In this document: one piece after another, positions 43,007 to 53,411 of the stretch
How positions within the stretch are numbered: position 1 is the stretch's first letter
How the letters are laid out: every line of letters begins with the position of its first letter
Origin: Diaminobutyricimonas sp. LJ205
GTDB taxonomy: Bacteria; Actinomycetota; Actinomycetes; Actinomycetales; Microbacteriaceae
Assembly: GCF_009755725.1 (NCBI RefSeq)
Contig: NZ_CP046619.1
Location: forward strand, 2,294,001 to 2,358,000
DNA length: 64,000 nucleotides
Direction of reading: 5' to 3'
Program-made: the position numbers and the translations under genes
Notes under the pieces: model-generated
What the model saw: the letters and a program-made list of their open reading frames with translations, nothing else
Database searches by the model: none
What the model was told of the DNA's origin: nothing

Positions 43007-44671
43007 ATGCGGACGACGCAGAAGACCGGAAATCATCACGCACGAGGCTCGATCGCGGAGCGAGCCGGCGGCTACCTCCGCACCCGCACCGCACTGGGTG
43101 GCAGCCTGGTCCGGATCGCCGCCGAGCTTAGGAGTCGGCGCGTTCCTGTGCGCTGGAGCAACCTGTTCGGGGTGGTCGCGTTCGCCAGCGTCGCCGTGCT
43201 GTTTGTCTCCGGGGTCATCCTGATGTTCTTCTACACACCGTCCAGCGAGCCGGTCACCTACAACGGCAGCTACACACCGCTGACCGGCGCGGAAGTGTCC
43301 AAGGCATTCGACTCGACCATGACGATCTCGTTCGAGGTGCGCGGCGGGCTGCTGCTGCGGCAGCTGCACCACTGGGCGGCCTTGCTGCTGCCGGCCGCGA
43401 TCATCATGCAGCTGCTGGTGATGTTCTTCACCGGCGGATTCCGTCGGCCCCGCCAGGCCAGCTGGGTGATGCTGTTCCTGCTCTTGATCGTGGCGCTCGC
43501 CGGCGGATGGAGCGGCTATGCACTGCCGGATGACATGCTCTCCGGCTCGGGGCTTCGAATCGTCGAGGGCATCGTCCTCGGCATCCCGGTCATCGGCAGC
43601 TGGATGTCGGCGCTGCTGTTCGGCGGGGAGTTCCCGGGTTCGATCGTTGAGCACCTCTACCCGATCCACGTCCTGATTGTCCCAGTGGCCCTGGTGGTGC
43701 TGCTGATCGGCCGGGCCTGGTCGTCCTACACCCACAAGCCGCCGCAGTTCGCCGCGCCCGGTCACACCGAAGACAACGTTGTCGGCGTTCCTATGCTCCC
43801 GAACGCGACGGCCCGCGCCGGCGGACTGTTCGCGCTCGTTGTCGGCGTGCTGATGCTGATCTCGGCGACGGTGACGATCAGCCCCATCTGGCTGTACGGG
43901 CCAGCCGACCCAGGCAACGCGTCGGCGGGAAGCCAACCCGACTGGTACACCGGATTCCTCGACGGCGCCCTGCGGCTCGTCCCTCCGGGATGGGAGTTCG
44001 AGTTGTTCGGCTACACCTGGACCCTGGCGGTTCTCGTGCCGCTTGCCGTGGTCGGCGTGTTCCTGACCATGGTGGCGCTCTACCCATACATCGAGGGCTG
44101 GATCACCCATGACCGAGAGGATCACCACATCCTCGACCGGCCCCGGAACGCGGCCACCCGCACCGGGATCGGCGTTGCCGGAATGGTGTTCTACGGTGTG
44201 CTCTGGGGAGCCGCCAGCGCCGACATCGCCGCGACCCGGTTCGGGCTCGGCCTGGAGTCGGTGATCATCGGCTTCCAGATCGCACTCCTCGTCGGGCCGC
44301 TGATCGCGTTCGAGCTCACCCGCCGCGCCTGCCTGGCCCTGCAGAAGAAGGACCGTGAGATCGCCCTGCACGGCTACGAGACCGGCCGAATCGTGCGCCT
44401 CCCCGGCGGCGAATACATCGAGGTGCACGAGCCGCTCGACAAGTACGACCGCTGGAAGCTCGTCGCGCACGAACACCCGAAGCCGTTCATCGCCCGACCC
44501 GACGACCGCGGTCGCATCCGGGCCACCCACCTGGTCAGGGCCAGGCTGGCCAAGTGGTTCCTCGAGGACCACATCCCGCCCGCCGATGACCCGGCCGTTG
44601 AGGCCGCGGCCCGGACCAGGGAGACGCTCCACTCCGGTGTGGAATTCACGGAAGTGAGTTCACGGAGGTGA
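43007..44671 (+). CDS. Stand-alone cytochrome b (QcrB-like)
   Basis: The 554-residue membrane protein resembles QcrB of the actinobacterial bc1 complex. Haem-ligand regions are LLLRQLHHWAALLLPA and VEHLYPIHVLIVPVAL, the quinone-site loop is PDWYTGFLDGALRLVPPGWE, and the cytoplasmic tail is long. It lacks neighbouring qcrA and qcrC genes, so it is a second, solitary copy. The start has GGAGGG upstream. A predicted ECF41 promoter precedes it, so it is probably expressed under the stress sensed by that sigma factor. It may be an alternative cytochrome b or part of a small electron-transfer chain. Confidence 0.9.
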   Translation: MRTTQKTGNHHARGSIAERAGGYLRTRTALGGSLVRIAAELRSRRVPVRWSNLFGVVAFASVAVLFVSGVILMFFYTPSSEPVTYNGSYTPLTGAEVSKAFDSTMTISFEVRGGLLLRQLHHWAALLLPAAIIMQLLVMFFTGGFRRPRQASWVMLFLLLIVALAGGWSGYALPDDMLSGSGLRIVEGIVLGIPVIGSWMSALLFGGEFPGSIVEHLYPIHVLIVPVALVVLLIGRAWSSYTHKPPQFAAPGHTEDNVVGVPMLPNATARAGGLFALVVGVLMLISATVTISPIWLYGPADPGNASAGSQPDWYTGFLDGALRLVPPGWEFELFGYTWTLAVLVPLAVVGVFLTMVALYPYIEGWITHDREDHHILDRPRNAATRTGIGVAGMVFYGVLWGAASADIAATRFGLGLESVIIGFQIALLVGPLIAFELTRRACLALQKKDREIALHGYETGRIVRLPGGEYIEVHEPLDKYDRWKLVAHEHPKPFIARPDDRGRIRATHLVRARLAKWFLEDHIPPADDPAVEAAARTRETLHSGVEFTEVSSRR

Positions 44672-44714
44672 GCGCACGGAAGTGAGTTCGCGAAGATGAA
44701 ATCACGGCCGTGAA
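44645..44714. repeat. Five 14-bp tandem units (TTCACGGAAGTGAG-like)
   Basis: Units at 44645, 44659, 44673, 44687 and 44701 share the pattern TTCACGGAAGTGAG; the first two differ by one base, the last two are degenerate. They cover the last codons of the cytochrome b gene (Thr-Glu-Val-Ser-Ser) and the gap to the next, convergent gene. Each unit is an imperfect palindrome. Confidence 0.8.
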
Positions 44715-44721
44715 GGTCGGA

Positions 44722-46596
44722 TCACGGCAGCCGCAATTCGGCCAGGTCAGTGACCGGAAGGTTGCACACGAACTCAGCGCAGAGGTAGGCGGTTGCCCGG
44801 CCGTCCGCCGTCTGCCGACCGTCGAACAGTTCGAACCCGGCCTCGGCGAACGCCTGGGCCTGCGGGCTGGTCACCGCAGTCGAGACCGTTCCACTGCGCA
44901 TCCACCGGCGAGCGGCAGCCACCAGCGGAGAGTTCGGATCATCGCTCACGACGACGAGCTGGCTGACCGGCGCATTCAGCGCACTCATCAATCCGATCGC
45001 CGAGCCGAACGACACCGGAGCCTGCCGGGCGAGACCCGCAACCAGGGCCATCGCGCGCTCGCTGGCGTCGCGGTAGCGCCGGTCACCGGTGAGTAGGTAC
45101 AGCCGGTACGCGGCCGAGGCGATGGCACTGGATCCGCTTGGATACGCCCCTTCGCTGGGGTCGTGCGCGAGCGCGGTGCCGTGCGCGGCGAGCACCGGAT
45201 CCGGGCCGCCCGGCACGCCGAACGGCAGCGCTCCCCCTGTCAGCGCGGCGGCCGCATCCACGCCGCCAGAGCTCGTGTCCTCGCCGCCGACCAGGCACGC
45301 ATCCACGAGTTCCCGTGCCACTATCGCGTAGCGAACCTCCCCGGTGGACAGCGCGAGTTCGAGGAGCCCGCCTGCGAGCATCCCATAGTCCTCCAGGGTG
45401 GCAGAGGCCTCCGACATACGATCGCCGGTCGATGCGCGGAGGAGAGTGCCATCCGCTCGCCGGTGCCGTTCCAGCAGTCCGTCGGCGACTTCGCGTGCAA
45501 CATCGATCCAGCCCGGCCGATCGAGCAACCGCCCGGCGAGTGCCAGAGCTTCGATCGCCAGGCCGTTCCAGCCGGTCAGAACCTTGTCGTCGAGCGCCGG
45601 CGGTTCCAGCTCGGCCCGGTCGGTGTACCGGTAGTACTCGCCTTCGACCTTGCGCCCATCGATCACGCTCTCGGAGTCCTGTCCGCTTGCGAAGCCTCCC
45701 GGCAGCCGCAGCACCCCGGTCAGGAAATCAGCAATGCCCTCGGCTACCTCGATGCGACGATCGCGGGCGTAGGCCGCCAGCAGGAGCGCGTTGTCATAGA
45801 GCATCCGCTCGTAGTGCGGCTCCGACCAGTCGCGCTCGGTTGCGTAGCGGAAGAATCCGCCCTCGACCCGGTCCAGCAACGGCGAGGCGGCCATGGCGGC
45901 GAGGGTGCGTTGGGCGAGTGCCCACGCCTGGGCATCGCCGAGCGATCCGAGATCGAGCAGGCCGAGCAGCACGGTCGCCACCGGGAACTTCGGGGCTCCC
46001 CCGAACCCGCCGAACTGCTGGTCCTCGTGGCCAGCAAGGGTGCGCACGATGCTGGTGAAGTCGTCATCGCTGAGCAGGGGGTTCGAGTCGAACCGAGTGG
46101 ATGCGGCGAGCGCCTGCGCCACGGCATCCCCGGTCGCCTCCACCTCATCCCGACGTTCCGCCCAGGCATCGGCCACCGCGGCCAGCACCTCGCCGAAGGA
46201 GGGCACGCCGCGCAGGGTCACCGGTGGGAAGTAGGTGCCCGCGAAAAAGGCCTTCCCCTCCGGCGTCGCGAACACGGTGAGCGGCCAGCCGAGCTGCTGC
46301 GTGAACGCGGACGCTGCGGCCATGAAGCTGGAGTCGACGTCAGGATGCTCCTCACGGTCGACTTTGATCGCCACGAAACGCTCATTCAGCGCGGCCGCGA
46401 GCGTGGGGTCGCTGAAGCTCTCGCGGGCCATGACGTGGCACCAGTGGCAGGTGGAGTAGCCGATTGACACCAGCACCGGCACATCGCGCCGCGCGGCCTC
46501 CGCGAAGGGTTCGGCGCCCCACTGCCACCAGTCGACCGGGTTGTCGGCGTGGGATCTGAGGTAGGGACTGACGGCGTCCCGCAGTCGTTCGGCCAT
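44722..46596 (-). CDS. YyaL-type thioredoxin-domain protein (DUF255)
   Basis: The 624-residue protein has an N-terminal thioredoxin-like domain ([46 protein letters not shown]). An alpha/alpha-barrel domain resembling glycosidases or epimerases follows ([28 protein letters not shown]). The CHWC motif is redox-plausible. The family is widely conserved but poorly characterised. It is convergent with the cytochrome b gene. The reading frame is intact and of normal length. Confidence 0.9.
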   Translation of the reverse strand: MAERLRDAVSPYLRSHADNPVDWWQWGAEPFAEAARRDVPVLVSIGYSTCHWCHVMARESFSDPTLAAALNERFVAIKVDREEHPDVDSSFMAAASAFTQQLGWPLTVFATPEGKAFFAGTYFPPVTLRGVPSFGEVLAAVADAWAERRDEVEATGDAVAQALAASTRFDSNPLLSDDDFTSIVRTLAGHEDQQFGGFGGAPKFPVATVLLGLLDLGSLGDAQAWALAQRTLAAMAASPLLDRVEGGFFRYATERDWSEPHYERMLYDNALLLAAYARDRRIEVAEGIADFLTGVLRLPGGFASGQDSESVIDGRKVEGEYYRYTDRAELEPPALDDKVLTGWNGLAIEALALAGRLLDRPGWIDVAREVADGLLERHRRADGTLLRASTGDRMSEASATLEDYGMLAGGLLELALSTGEVRYAIVARELVDACLVGGEDTSSGGVDAAAALTGGALPFGVPGGPDPVLAAHGTALAHDPSEGAYPSGSSAIASAAYRLYLLTGDRRYRDASERAMALVAGLARQAPVSFGSAIGLMSALNAPVSQLVVVSDDPNSPLVAAARRWMRSGTVSTAVTSPQAQAFAEAGFELFDGRQTADGRATAYLCAEFVCNLPVTDLAELRLP

Positions 46597-46637
46597 GCGG
46601 CCAGCCTACGACCCCGTCTGCCAAGGGGTCACGTGTA

Positions 46638-47408
46638 CTACTTCCCGCGCGACCGCAGCGCGCGCACCGCGAGTTGCACCGCAGTGAACAGCAGCAGCAA
46701 TCCGAACAGGATGCTGCCGAGCAGCGGCGGCAGCCAGACCGCGAGCGCAACGCCGCCGAAGGATGCCGGGATCGCGAACGCTCCGATCGTCAGCGCCGTG
46801 CGCACGTCGGTGTTTCCGCGCCGGACATTGGCGATGGTGCCGGTGATCGAGGTGGGGATCATCATGATCAACGACGTGCCCTTGGCGACCAGGTCCCCCA
46901 TGCCGAAGAACACCATCAGCGCCGGCACCACGATTACTCCGCCGCCGACACCGAGCAACCCGGACAGGATCCCGGTCACCACGCCCAGCCCGACCAGCGC
47001 GACGGCGGTCGGCGCATCGAGGGCCAGATCAGCATCGCGCTCGGGGACGAGGAAAAACAGGCGCACCGCCATCGCCACCTGGAATGCGATGAACATCCAC
47101 CGCAGCACGCCCTGGGGGATGCGCTGCAGCAGCCAGCTGCCCAGCAGCGACCCGCCGATCGCGCCGACGGCGAGGCACAGGGCCACGCCCCAGTTCACCT
47201 GACCCTGCAGCAGGTAGCCGACGCTGCCGGCGACCGCGGTCGGCAGGATTGCGGTCAGCGAGGTGCCGCTCGCAAGGCGTTGCCCGAACCCGAGCGCGAG
47301 CGTCAGGAGCGGCACAATGAGAATGCCGCCGCCGACGCCGAATAATCCCGAGAAGAATCCGGCGATCAGGCCGATGACCGCGAGCGTGAGAAGCCCGGGG
47401 CGGCGCAC
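46638..47408 (-). CDS. TSUP-family membrane transporter (TauE/SafE)
   Basis: The 256-residue protein has eight predicted helices and the duplicated family motif (FGVGGGILIVPLLTLALGFG and LGVGGGVIVVPALMVFFGMG, each followed by a KGTS/SGTS turn). TSUP proteins export or import sulfite, sulfonates or organic acids. It lies 3 bp from the aldo/keto reductase of the prp run and is probably co-transcribed. A carboxylate linked to propionate catabolism is possible as substrate, but not shown. Confidence 0.88.
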   Translation of the reverse strand: MRRPGLLTLAVIGLIAGFFSGLFGVGGGILIVPLLTLALGFGQRLASGTSLTAILPTAVAGSVGYLLQGQVNWGVALCLAVGAIGGSLLGSWLLQRIPQGVLRWMFIAFQVAMAVRLFFLVPERDADLALDAPTAVALVGLGVVTGILSGLLGVGGGVIVVPALMVFFGMGDLVAKGTSLIMMIPTSITGTIANVRRGNTDVRTALTIGAFAIPASFGGVALAVWLPPLLGSILFGLLLLFTAVQLAVRALRSRGK

Positions 47409-47411
47409 CGC

Positions 47412-48239
<828 letters not shown>

Positions 48240-49346
48240 CTACAGGTGCCTTTCGTCAGCCCCCGTGTACTGGCTGAGCGGCCGGATCAGGGCGTTCGCC
48301 TCGAGCTGCTCCATGATGTGCGCAGTCCAGCCGGTGATGCGGCTGGCCACGAACAGGGGGGTGAAGGTCAGCGTATCGAATCCCATCAGGTGGTACGCGG
48401 GACCCGACGGGTAGTCCAGGTTCGGCTTGATGCCCTTCTTCTCATCCATCGCTGCGGCCAGGCGATCGTAGAGTTCGGCGAGGTCGGGCCGGTCGTACTC
48501 CATCACGAGCGTGTCGAGCGCCGCCTTCATCGTCGGCACGCGGGAGTCGCCGTGCTTGTACACGCGGTGCCCGAAACCCATGATCTTGCGCTTGGCGCCG
48601 AGGGCGGCTTCCAGCCAGGCCTCCGCCTTCGATGCGTCGCCGATCTCGTCGAAGATGTGCATGACCGCCTCGTTGGCGCCGCCGTGCAGCGGCCCCTTCA
48701 GCGCACCGATCGCGCCGGTCACCGCCGAGTACAGGTCGCTCAGGGTGGAGGTGATCACCCGGGCGGTGAACGTGGAGGCGTTGAACGAGTGCTCCGCATA
48801 CAGGATCATCGACACGTCGAACGCGTTCACGACTGACAGCTGCGGCACTTCGCCGAAGGTCATGTGCAGGAAGTTCGCCGAGTAGGCCAGGTCGTCGCGC
48901 GGTTCGATGAGGTGCTCACCGCGGCGCCGCCGCTGGTCATAGGCGACGATCGCGGGCAGTTGGGCGAACAGCCGGATCGACTTGGTGAGGTTCGATTCGC
49001 GGTCGCTGGATGCGGCATCCGGATCATTCGCGCCGATCACGCTGACCGCCGTGCGCACCACGTCCATCGGATGTGCCGTGGTCGGCAGTTCGTCGATCAC
49101 GCGCTTCACGAGCGGTTCCAGGTGGCGCAGCGAGCGCTCGGTGGCCTGGAATTCCTCGAGCTGCACCGGGGTGGGCAGGTCGCCGTACCAGAGCAGGTAG
49201 GCAACCTCCTCGAAGGTGCAGTTCGCGGCCAGCTCCTGCACCGGGTAGCCGCGGTACAGCAGCGAGTTGGTCTCGGCATTCACCTTGGAGATCGTGGTCG
49301 TGTCGACGACGACTCCAGCCAGGCCCTTGCGAATCTCTTCGTTCAT
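48240..49346 (-). CDS. prpC: 2-Methylcitrate synthase / citrate synthase
   Basis: PrpC condenses propionyl-CoA with oxaloacetate. The citrate-synthase motifs are GPLHGGANEAVM, IMGFGHRVYKHGDSRVP and LDYPSGPAYHLMGF, and the N-terminal RGYPVQELAANCTFEEVAYL is typical of the short actinobacterial form. I start at the ATG at 49346, which has AAAGGAGTGA upstream. A GTG at 49376 overlapping the prpB stop is the alternative. The length is 368 residues. Its neighbours prpB and prpD define the methylcitrate cycle. Confidence 0.95.
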   Translation of the reverse strand: MNEEIRKGLAGVVVDTTTISKVNAETNSLLYRGYPVQELAANCTFEEVAYLLWYGDLPTPVQLEEFQATERSLRHLEPLVKRVIDELPTTAHPMDVVRTAVSVIGANDPDAASSDRESNLTKSIRLFAQLPAIVAYDQRRRRGEHLIEPRDDLAYSANFLHMTFGEVPQLSVVNAFDVSMILYAEHSFNASTFTARVITSTLSDLYSAVTGAIGALKGPLHGGANEAVMHIFDEIGDASKAEAWLEAALGAKRKIMGFGHRVYKHGDSRVPTMKAALDTLVMEYDRPDLAELYDRLAAAMDEKKGIKPNLDYPSGPAYHLMGFDTLTFTPLFVASRITGWTAHIMEQLEANALIRPLSQYTGADERHL

Positions 49347-49372
49347 AGTCACTCCTTTGTGGTTCTCGTCGC

Positions 49373-50278
49373 TCACTTCAGGCCTGGGACCTGGAAGTTG
49401 AAGACGCTGGTGTCGAAGGTGTTGTAGGCCTCGTAATCGAGCAACTCGTACAGCCGAGCCCTGGTCTGCATGCCTTCCACGGCCACTTGCTGGCTGCCGG
49501 TGCGCTGGATGGCGTCGAGTGTACGTTCAGCCTCCCCCATTGCACTGCGCAGCAGGGTCACCGGGTAGATCACGATGTTCACGCCGACGCCGGCCAGCTG
49601 GTCGGCGGTGAACAGTTCACTCTTGCCGAACTCGGTCATGTTCGCGAGCACCGGCACGTCGACCGCACGCCGAATGGCCTCGAACTCGGCGAGGTCCTTC
49701 ATCGCCTCCGGGAACAGCGCGTCGGCGCCCGCGTCGACGAGTTGCTTGGCCCGGTCGATCGCGGCCTGCATGCCTTCAACACCGCGGATGTCGGTGCGAG
49801 CCATAATCAGCAGGTTGGGGTCGCGCCGGGCATCGGCAGCCGCGCGGATCCGCTTGATCGCGGTGTCCGCGTCGACGACATGCTTGCCGTCCAGGTGTCC
49901 GCAACGCTTGGGGTTGACCTGGTCCTCGATGTGCAGGCCGGCGACGCCGGCGTTCTCGAGTTCCTGCACGGTGCGGGCGACGTTCATCGGTTCGCCGAAG
50001 CCGGTGTCGGCATCGACGATCGTGGGCAGGTTGGTCATCCGGCTGATCGCGGCGCTGCGGCCGGCGACCTCGGTCAGCGTGGTCAGGCCGATGTCCGGCA
50101 GGCCCAAATCGGCGGCCAGCACGGCGCCGGAGATGTAGACCCCGTCGAAGCCCTTCTCCTCGATCAGCTTCGCGGACAGCGGGTTGAACGCGCCGGGAAG
50201 CTGCAACAACTCGCCGCTGGCGAGTCGCTCGCGCAGCCAGGCGCGCTTTTCGGCGGGAGCCTTCTCGGAGTACAGCAT
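49373..50278 (-). CDS. prpB: Methylisocitrate lyase
   Basis: PrpB cleaves 2-methylisocitrate to pyruvate and succinate. Landmarks are GVYISGAVLAADLGLPDIG, VDADTGFGEP, the catalytic KRCGHLDGK and ARTDIRGVEG. The length of 301 residues is normal. The start codon overlaps the prpD stop by one base (TAATG). Confidence 0.96.
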   Translation of the reverse strand: MLYSEKAPAEKRAWLRERLASGELLQLPGAFNPLSAKLIEEKGFDGVYISGAVLAADLGLPDIGLTTLTEVAGRSAAISRMTNLPTIVDADTGFGEPMNVARTVQELENAGVAGLHIEDQVNPKRCGHLDGKHVVDADTAIKRIRAAADARRDPNLLIMARTDIRGVEGMQAAIDRAKQLVDAGADALFPEAMKDLAEFEAIRRAVDVPVLANMTEFGKSELFTADQLAGVGVNIVIYPVTLLRSAMGEAERTLDAIQRTGSQQVAVEGMQTRARLYELLDYEAYNTFDTSVFNFQVPGLK

Positions 50279-51777
50279 TAGAAAATCCCCTTCGTGGTGC
50301 CGCGCGGCAGGTCGGCGTTCACGGTCAACCCGGCGAGCTCGGCGGCGCTCAGCTCGGGCAGTCGCTGGGCGACGTCGAGGAAGCGTTCGATCTCGTCCTG
50401 CTCGAGCACGCCGGCGGCCAGGCCGCGGAACTTCTGCACGTACTGCTCGCGGGCGAACGGTCGGGCACCCAGCGGGTGCGCGTCCGCCACTGCGATCTCA
50501 TCGACCACGCGGCGGCCGTCGGCGAGGTCGATCTCCACCCGTCCGCCGAACGCCTTCTCGGTGATGTCGTTCGAGTGGTAGCGGCGCGTCCACTCAGCGT
50601 CCTCAACCGTGGTGACCTTCTGCCAGAGCTCGACGGTGTCCGGCCGGTTCGCGCGGACCGGCGCGTAGGAGTCGACGTGGTGCCAGCTGCCGTCCTGCAG
50701 TGCGACCGCGAAGATGTACGGGATCGAGTGGTCGAGGGTCTCGCGGCTCGCGCTGGGGTCGTACTTCTGCGGGTCGTTCGCCCCGGAGCCGATCACGTAG
50801 TGGGTGTGGTGGCTGGTGTGCAGCACCACCCGGGTCACGTTCTTCGGGTCGCGGAGTTCCGGATGCTGCGCGCCCAACTTGCGCGCAAGGTCGATCCAGG
50901 CCTGCGCCTGGTACTCGGCGGAGTGCTCCTTGGTGTAGCTGTCGAGGATTGCCCGGCGGGCTTCACCGCGATCGGGCAGCGGCACCTCGTAGCGTCCCTC
51001 CGGGCCATCCAGCAGCCAGGCGATGACACCGTCCTCGCCCTCGTAGATCGGAGTGGGGCTGGTCTGGCCGCGCATTGCCCGGTCGACCGCTTCGACCGCC
51101 ATCTTGCCGGCGAACGCGGGGGCGTGCGCCTTCCAGGTGGAGATCTCGCCCTTGCGCGACTGACGGGTCGCGGTCGTGGTGTGCAACGCCTGGCCGACGG
51201 CCTGGAAGATCGTCTCGGTGGGCAGCCCGAGCAGGGTGCCGATGCCGGCCGCGGCCGACGGGCCGAGGTGGGCGACGTGGTCGATCTTGTGCTTGTGCAG
51301 GCTGATCGCCTTGACCAGGTCGACCTGGATCTCGTAGCCGGTGACGATGCCGCGCAGCAGGTCGGCGCCGCTGCGGCCGGTGTGCTGCGCGACCGCGAGG
51401 ATCGGCGGGATGTTGTCGCCGGGGTGCGAGTACTCCGCAGCCAGGAAGGTGTCGTGGTAGTCCAGCTCGCGCACCGCGACCCCGTTCGCCCAGGCAGCCC
51501 ACTCCGGGCTGACCCGGGACTGGCTGCCGAACACGGTCGACCCGGGCTCGACCCCGGCATGCCGCTCGGCCTGCTCGCGGGCGGCCACCACCGGCGGCCG
51601 GGTGAGCGAGGCGGTGGCCACGGCTGCGTTGTCGATCACGCGGTTGATCACCATGTCGGTGACCTCGGCGGTCGGCTCGAGCTGCTCGGAGGCGACCTCG
51701 GCGATCTTCCAGGCAAGCTGCTGCTCGCGCGGCAGGTTCTCTTCGCTTCGGTAGGTGCGGACTGCGTGCTGCTTCAC
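50278..51777 (-). CDS. prpD: 2-Methylcitrate dehydratase
   Basis: PrpD dehydrates 2-methylcitrate to 2-methylaconitate. The 499-residue protein belongs to the MmgE/PrpD family ([22 protein letters not shown]-type region, [35 protein letters not shown]). It follows the GntR regulator gene by 51 bp and is the first enzyme gene of the operon. Confidence 0.95.
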   Translation of the reverse strand: MKQHAVRTYRSEENLPREQQLAWKIAEVASEQLEPTAEVTDMVINRVIDNAAVATASLTRPPVVAAREQAERHAGVEPGSTVFGSQSRVSPEWAAWANGVAVRELDYHDTFLAAEYSHPGDNIPPILAVAQHTGRSGADLLRGIVTGYEIQVDLVKAISLHKHKIDHVAHLGPSAAAGIGTLLGLPTETIFQAVGQALHTTTATRQSRKGEISTWKAHAPAFAGKMAVEAVDRAMRGQTSPTPIYEGEDGVIAWLLDGPEGRYEVPLPDRGEARRAILDSYTKEHSAEYQAQAWIDLARKLGAQHPELRDPKNVTRVVLHTSHHTHYVIGSGANDPQKYDPSASRETLDHSIPYIFAVALQDGSWHHVDSYAPVRANRPDTVELWQKVTTVEDAEWTRRYHSNDITEKAFGGRVEIDLADGRRVVDEIAVADAHPLGARPFAREQYVQKFRGLAAGVLEQDEIERFLDVAQRLPELSAAELAGLTVNADLPRGTTKGIF

Positions 51778-51828
51778 TGGGCGGGGTTCCTTTTCTTAGG
51801 GACTGGAGGTCTCAGGGACTGGAGAGTC

Positions 51829-52479
51829 TCAGGCGGACTGGAGCGACTGCGTGGTCGCGAGGGCATTCTGCAGGGCGTGGTGCAGGTGGACGTGGGTGGC
51901 GTGCTCGGCCAGCTCCGGGTCGCGGGCGACGATCGCCTGGACGATGAGCAGGTGCTCGGATGCCGCGGACCTCAGCCGCGCGACATCATCCTTGGCGAGC
52001 CGGCGCACCCGGGCGAGGTGTGTGCGCAGCCCGCGCAGCGCGCCCACCAGGTATGGGTTCCCAACGGCGTCGTCGAGTGCGTCGTCGAAGCGCTCGACGA
52101 GGTCGTAGTACCCGTGCCGGTCGGGGTCGTCGCTTTCGAGCAGGGTTGGCACGGCGAGGAACTCGGCTTCGAGGGCGCGGAACTCGTCAGCGTCGCCACG
52201 GACGGCAGCCAGTCGGGCGGCCTGCACTTCGAGGGCGCGGCGAACCTCGAACAGTTCACGGATCGTGCTCTGGGAGACATCCGTCACCACCAGTCCGCGG
52301 CCGGCCTGTTGGGCGACCAGGCCATCGGCAGTGAGACGCGACAGCGCTTCGCGTAGTGGGGTGCGGCTGACGCCCAGCCGGGTGGACTGCTCGACCTCTC
52401 CGAGCACGCTGCCCGGGCGGAGCTGCCAGCCGACGATCTCCTCACGCAGGGTTCGGTAGGCCTTGTCGCTTGCGCGCAT
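51829..52479 (-). CDS. GntR/FadR-family regulator of the prp operon
   Basis: The 216-residue regulator has an N-terminal winged helix (AYRTLREEIVGWQLRPGSVL, RLGVSRTPLREALSRLTADG) and a C-terminal FCD-type helical ligand domain (RRALEVQAARLAAVRGDADE, with His residues near the C-terminus that could bind metal). The start has AAGGAG upstream. Two TGTATACA palindromes lie 77 and 138 bp upstream and are likely its operators. It is first in the run prpD-prpB-prpC, so autoregulation would control the whole operon, with methylcitrate or propionyl-CoA products as possible inducers. Confidence 0.9.
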   Translation of the reverse strand: MRASDKAYRTLREEIVGWQLRPGSVLGEVEQSTRLGVSRTPLREALSRLTADGLVAQQAGRGLVVTDVSQSTIRELFEVRRALEVQAARLAAVRGDADEFRALEAEFLAVPTLLESDDPDRHGYYDLVERFDDALDDAVGNPYLVGALRGLRTHLARVRRLAKDDVARLRSAASEHLLIVQAIVARDPELAEHATHVHLHHALQNALATTQSLQSA

Positions 52480-52555
52480 ACCGACTCCTTCCCCGCGATG
52501 TGACGATGCTTGCGGACGCTTCCGGATGCTTCCGGATGCCGAAAGCATCCCTTCA

Positions 52556-52563
52556 TGTATACA
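52556..52563. promoter_or_regulatory. TGTATACA operator candidate 1
   Basis: This is a perfect 8-bp palindrome upstream of the GntR gene, with extended context ATGTATACAGA. FadR-type GntR proteins commonly bind TGTATACA-like sites. A second copy lies about 63 bp away, six helical turns. Confidence 0.6.
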
Positions 52564-52594
52564 GAACTCACGCAAGATTGGCAATAGACCCGAG

Positions 52595-52963
52595 TTATTG
52601 CACGTTTCGCCACATCTGTGTATACACGTCCGGATCGAAGGGAGTCGTGTGCCAGAGCTGCGGCGCGTTCCGCTCATGCCATCCGATCCGCCGCTGCCAA
52701 AGGTAATAGAGCCAGCCGCACTCGGCCGCGAGCGAGTCGAGCACCTCCACCCGAAGCGAGTAGTGACGTTCGGTGCGGTCCGGTCGAATATCCACCCAGT
52801 CGAGACGCACGAGTGTGGCCAAGTGTCGCTGAACCGCACTCCGACTGATGCGAAACTCGGTCATGACGGCTGCCGTGAGCATGCCCGAGGTGTGGGACCC
52901 GCTGCAGAGAATCTCGACCAGCCGGCGACGAACCGGGTTCCCGAGCACGGTGAAGGGATCCAT
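52595..52963 (-). CDS. ArsR-type winged-helix regulator
   Basis: The 122-residue protein has an ArsR-like winged helix (DPFTVLGNPVRRRLVEILCS, FRISRSAVQRHLATLVRLDW, then ERHYSLRVEVLDSL). A Trp-rich C-terminal part follows (WLYYLWQRRIGWHERNAPQL). The single N-terminal Cys is not a metal motif, so a metal sensor is unlikely. The ATG at 52963 has GGAGAA upstream. The C-terminal codons overlap the GntR operator region. Upstream lie 450 bp of repeats and then the VOC gene on the opposite strand. Confidence 0.75.
   Translation of the reverse strand: MDPFTVLGNPVRRRLVEILCSGSHTSGMLTAAVMTEFRISRSAVQRHLATLVRLDWVDIRPDRTERHYSLRVEVLDSLAAECGWLYYLWQRRIGWHERNAPQLWHTTPFDPDVYTQMWRNVQ
52617..52627. promoter_or_regulatory. 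TGTGTATACAC operator candidate 2
   Basis: The 11-bp sequence TGTGTATACAC contains the palindrome GTGTATACAC (52618-52627). It lies inside the 3' end of the convergent-oriented ArsR gene's frame, upstream of the GntR gene. Confidence 0.55.
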
Positions 52964-53086
52964 GCGCGCATTCTCCGTCAGCGGGGTCGCCTCCTCGCCC
53001 GCTGATGAAACGCCGGTGAATGCAGGCAACCAAGCCGCTACTGCGGAGGAGAAGCCGGATGGAGGACCGACACCCGCGTTTTCCCT

Positions 53087-53304
53087 GTGTCACTCCAAGC
53101 TGACACACGTAAGACGCCACCCTGGTTTTCGCTATGTCACCCCCAAGGTGACACACGCAGGACCGGCACCCCAGATTTCGCTAGGTCACCCCTAAGTGAC
53201 ACACGCAAGACCGAGACCCCCGTTTTCGGTATGTCACCCCTGGGTGACACACGCAAAACGACCGCCGCGATTCCGCTATGTCACCCGAAAGTGACACACG
53301 CAAA
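53087..53304. repeat. Five-unit array with GTCACCC...GTGACACACGCAA core
   Basis: The units start (GTCAC) at 53089, 53136, 53185, 53233 and 53280, so the period is 47-49 bp. Each contains a short inverted repeat (GTCACCCC and AGGTGACAC, or close), then ACACGCAA and a variable GC-rich part ending TTTCGCTAT. The spacer parts are related to each other, so this is not CRISPR. It lies in the gap between the ArsR gene and the VOC gene and contains no gene. Confidence 0.85.
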
Positions 53305-53317
53305 TCGACTGACCCCA

Positions 53318-53347
53318 GCTCCCGCTCGCGTGGCTGCTCAACCAACG
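53318..53347. repeat. REP-like element upstream of the VOC gene
   Basis: This is a degenerate long-form unit (CCCGCTCGCGTGGCTGCTCA followed by ACCAACG), adjacent to the end of the five-unit array. Confidence 0.5.
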
Positions 53348-53411
53348 GATGGGGCTATTGACACAACCGGGCGCGCGCCCGCAGGTTGGGTGGTAACCCA
53401 AAGGAGACCTC

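Noticed and set aside
53087-53304. CRISPR array
   Set aside because: The units are regularly spaced with a dyad repeat, but the spacers are related to each other in sequence and no cas genes are present.
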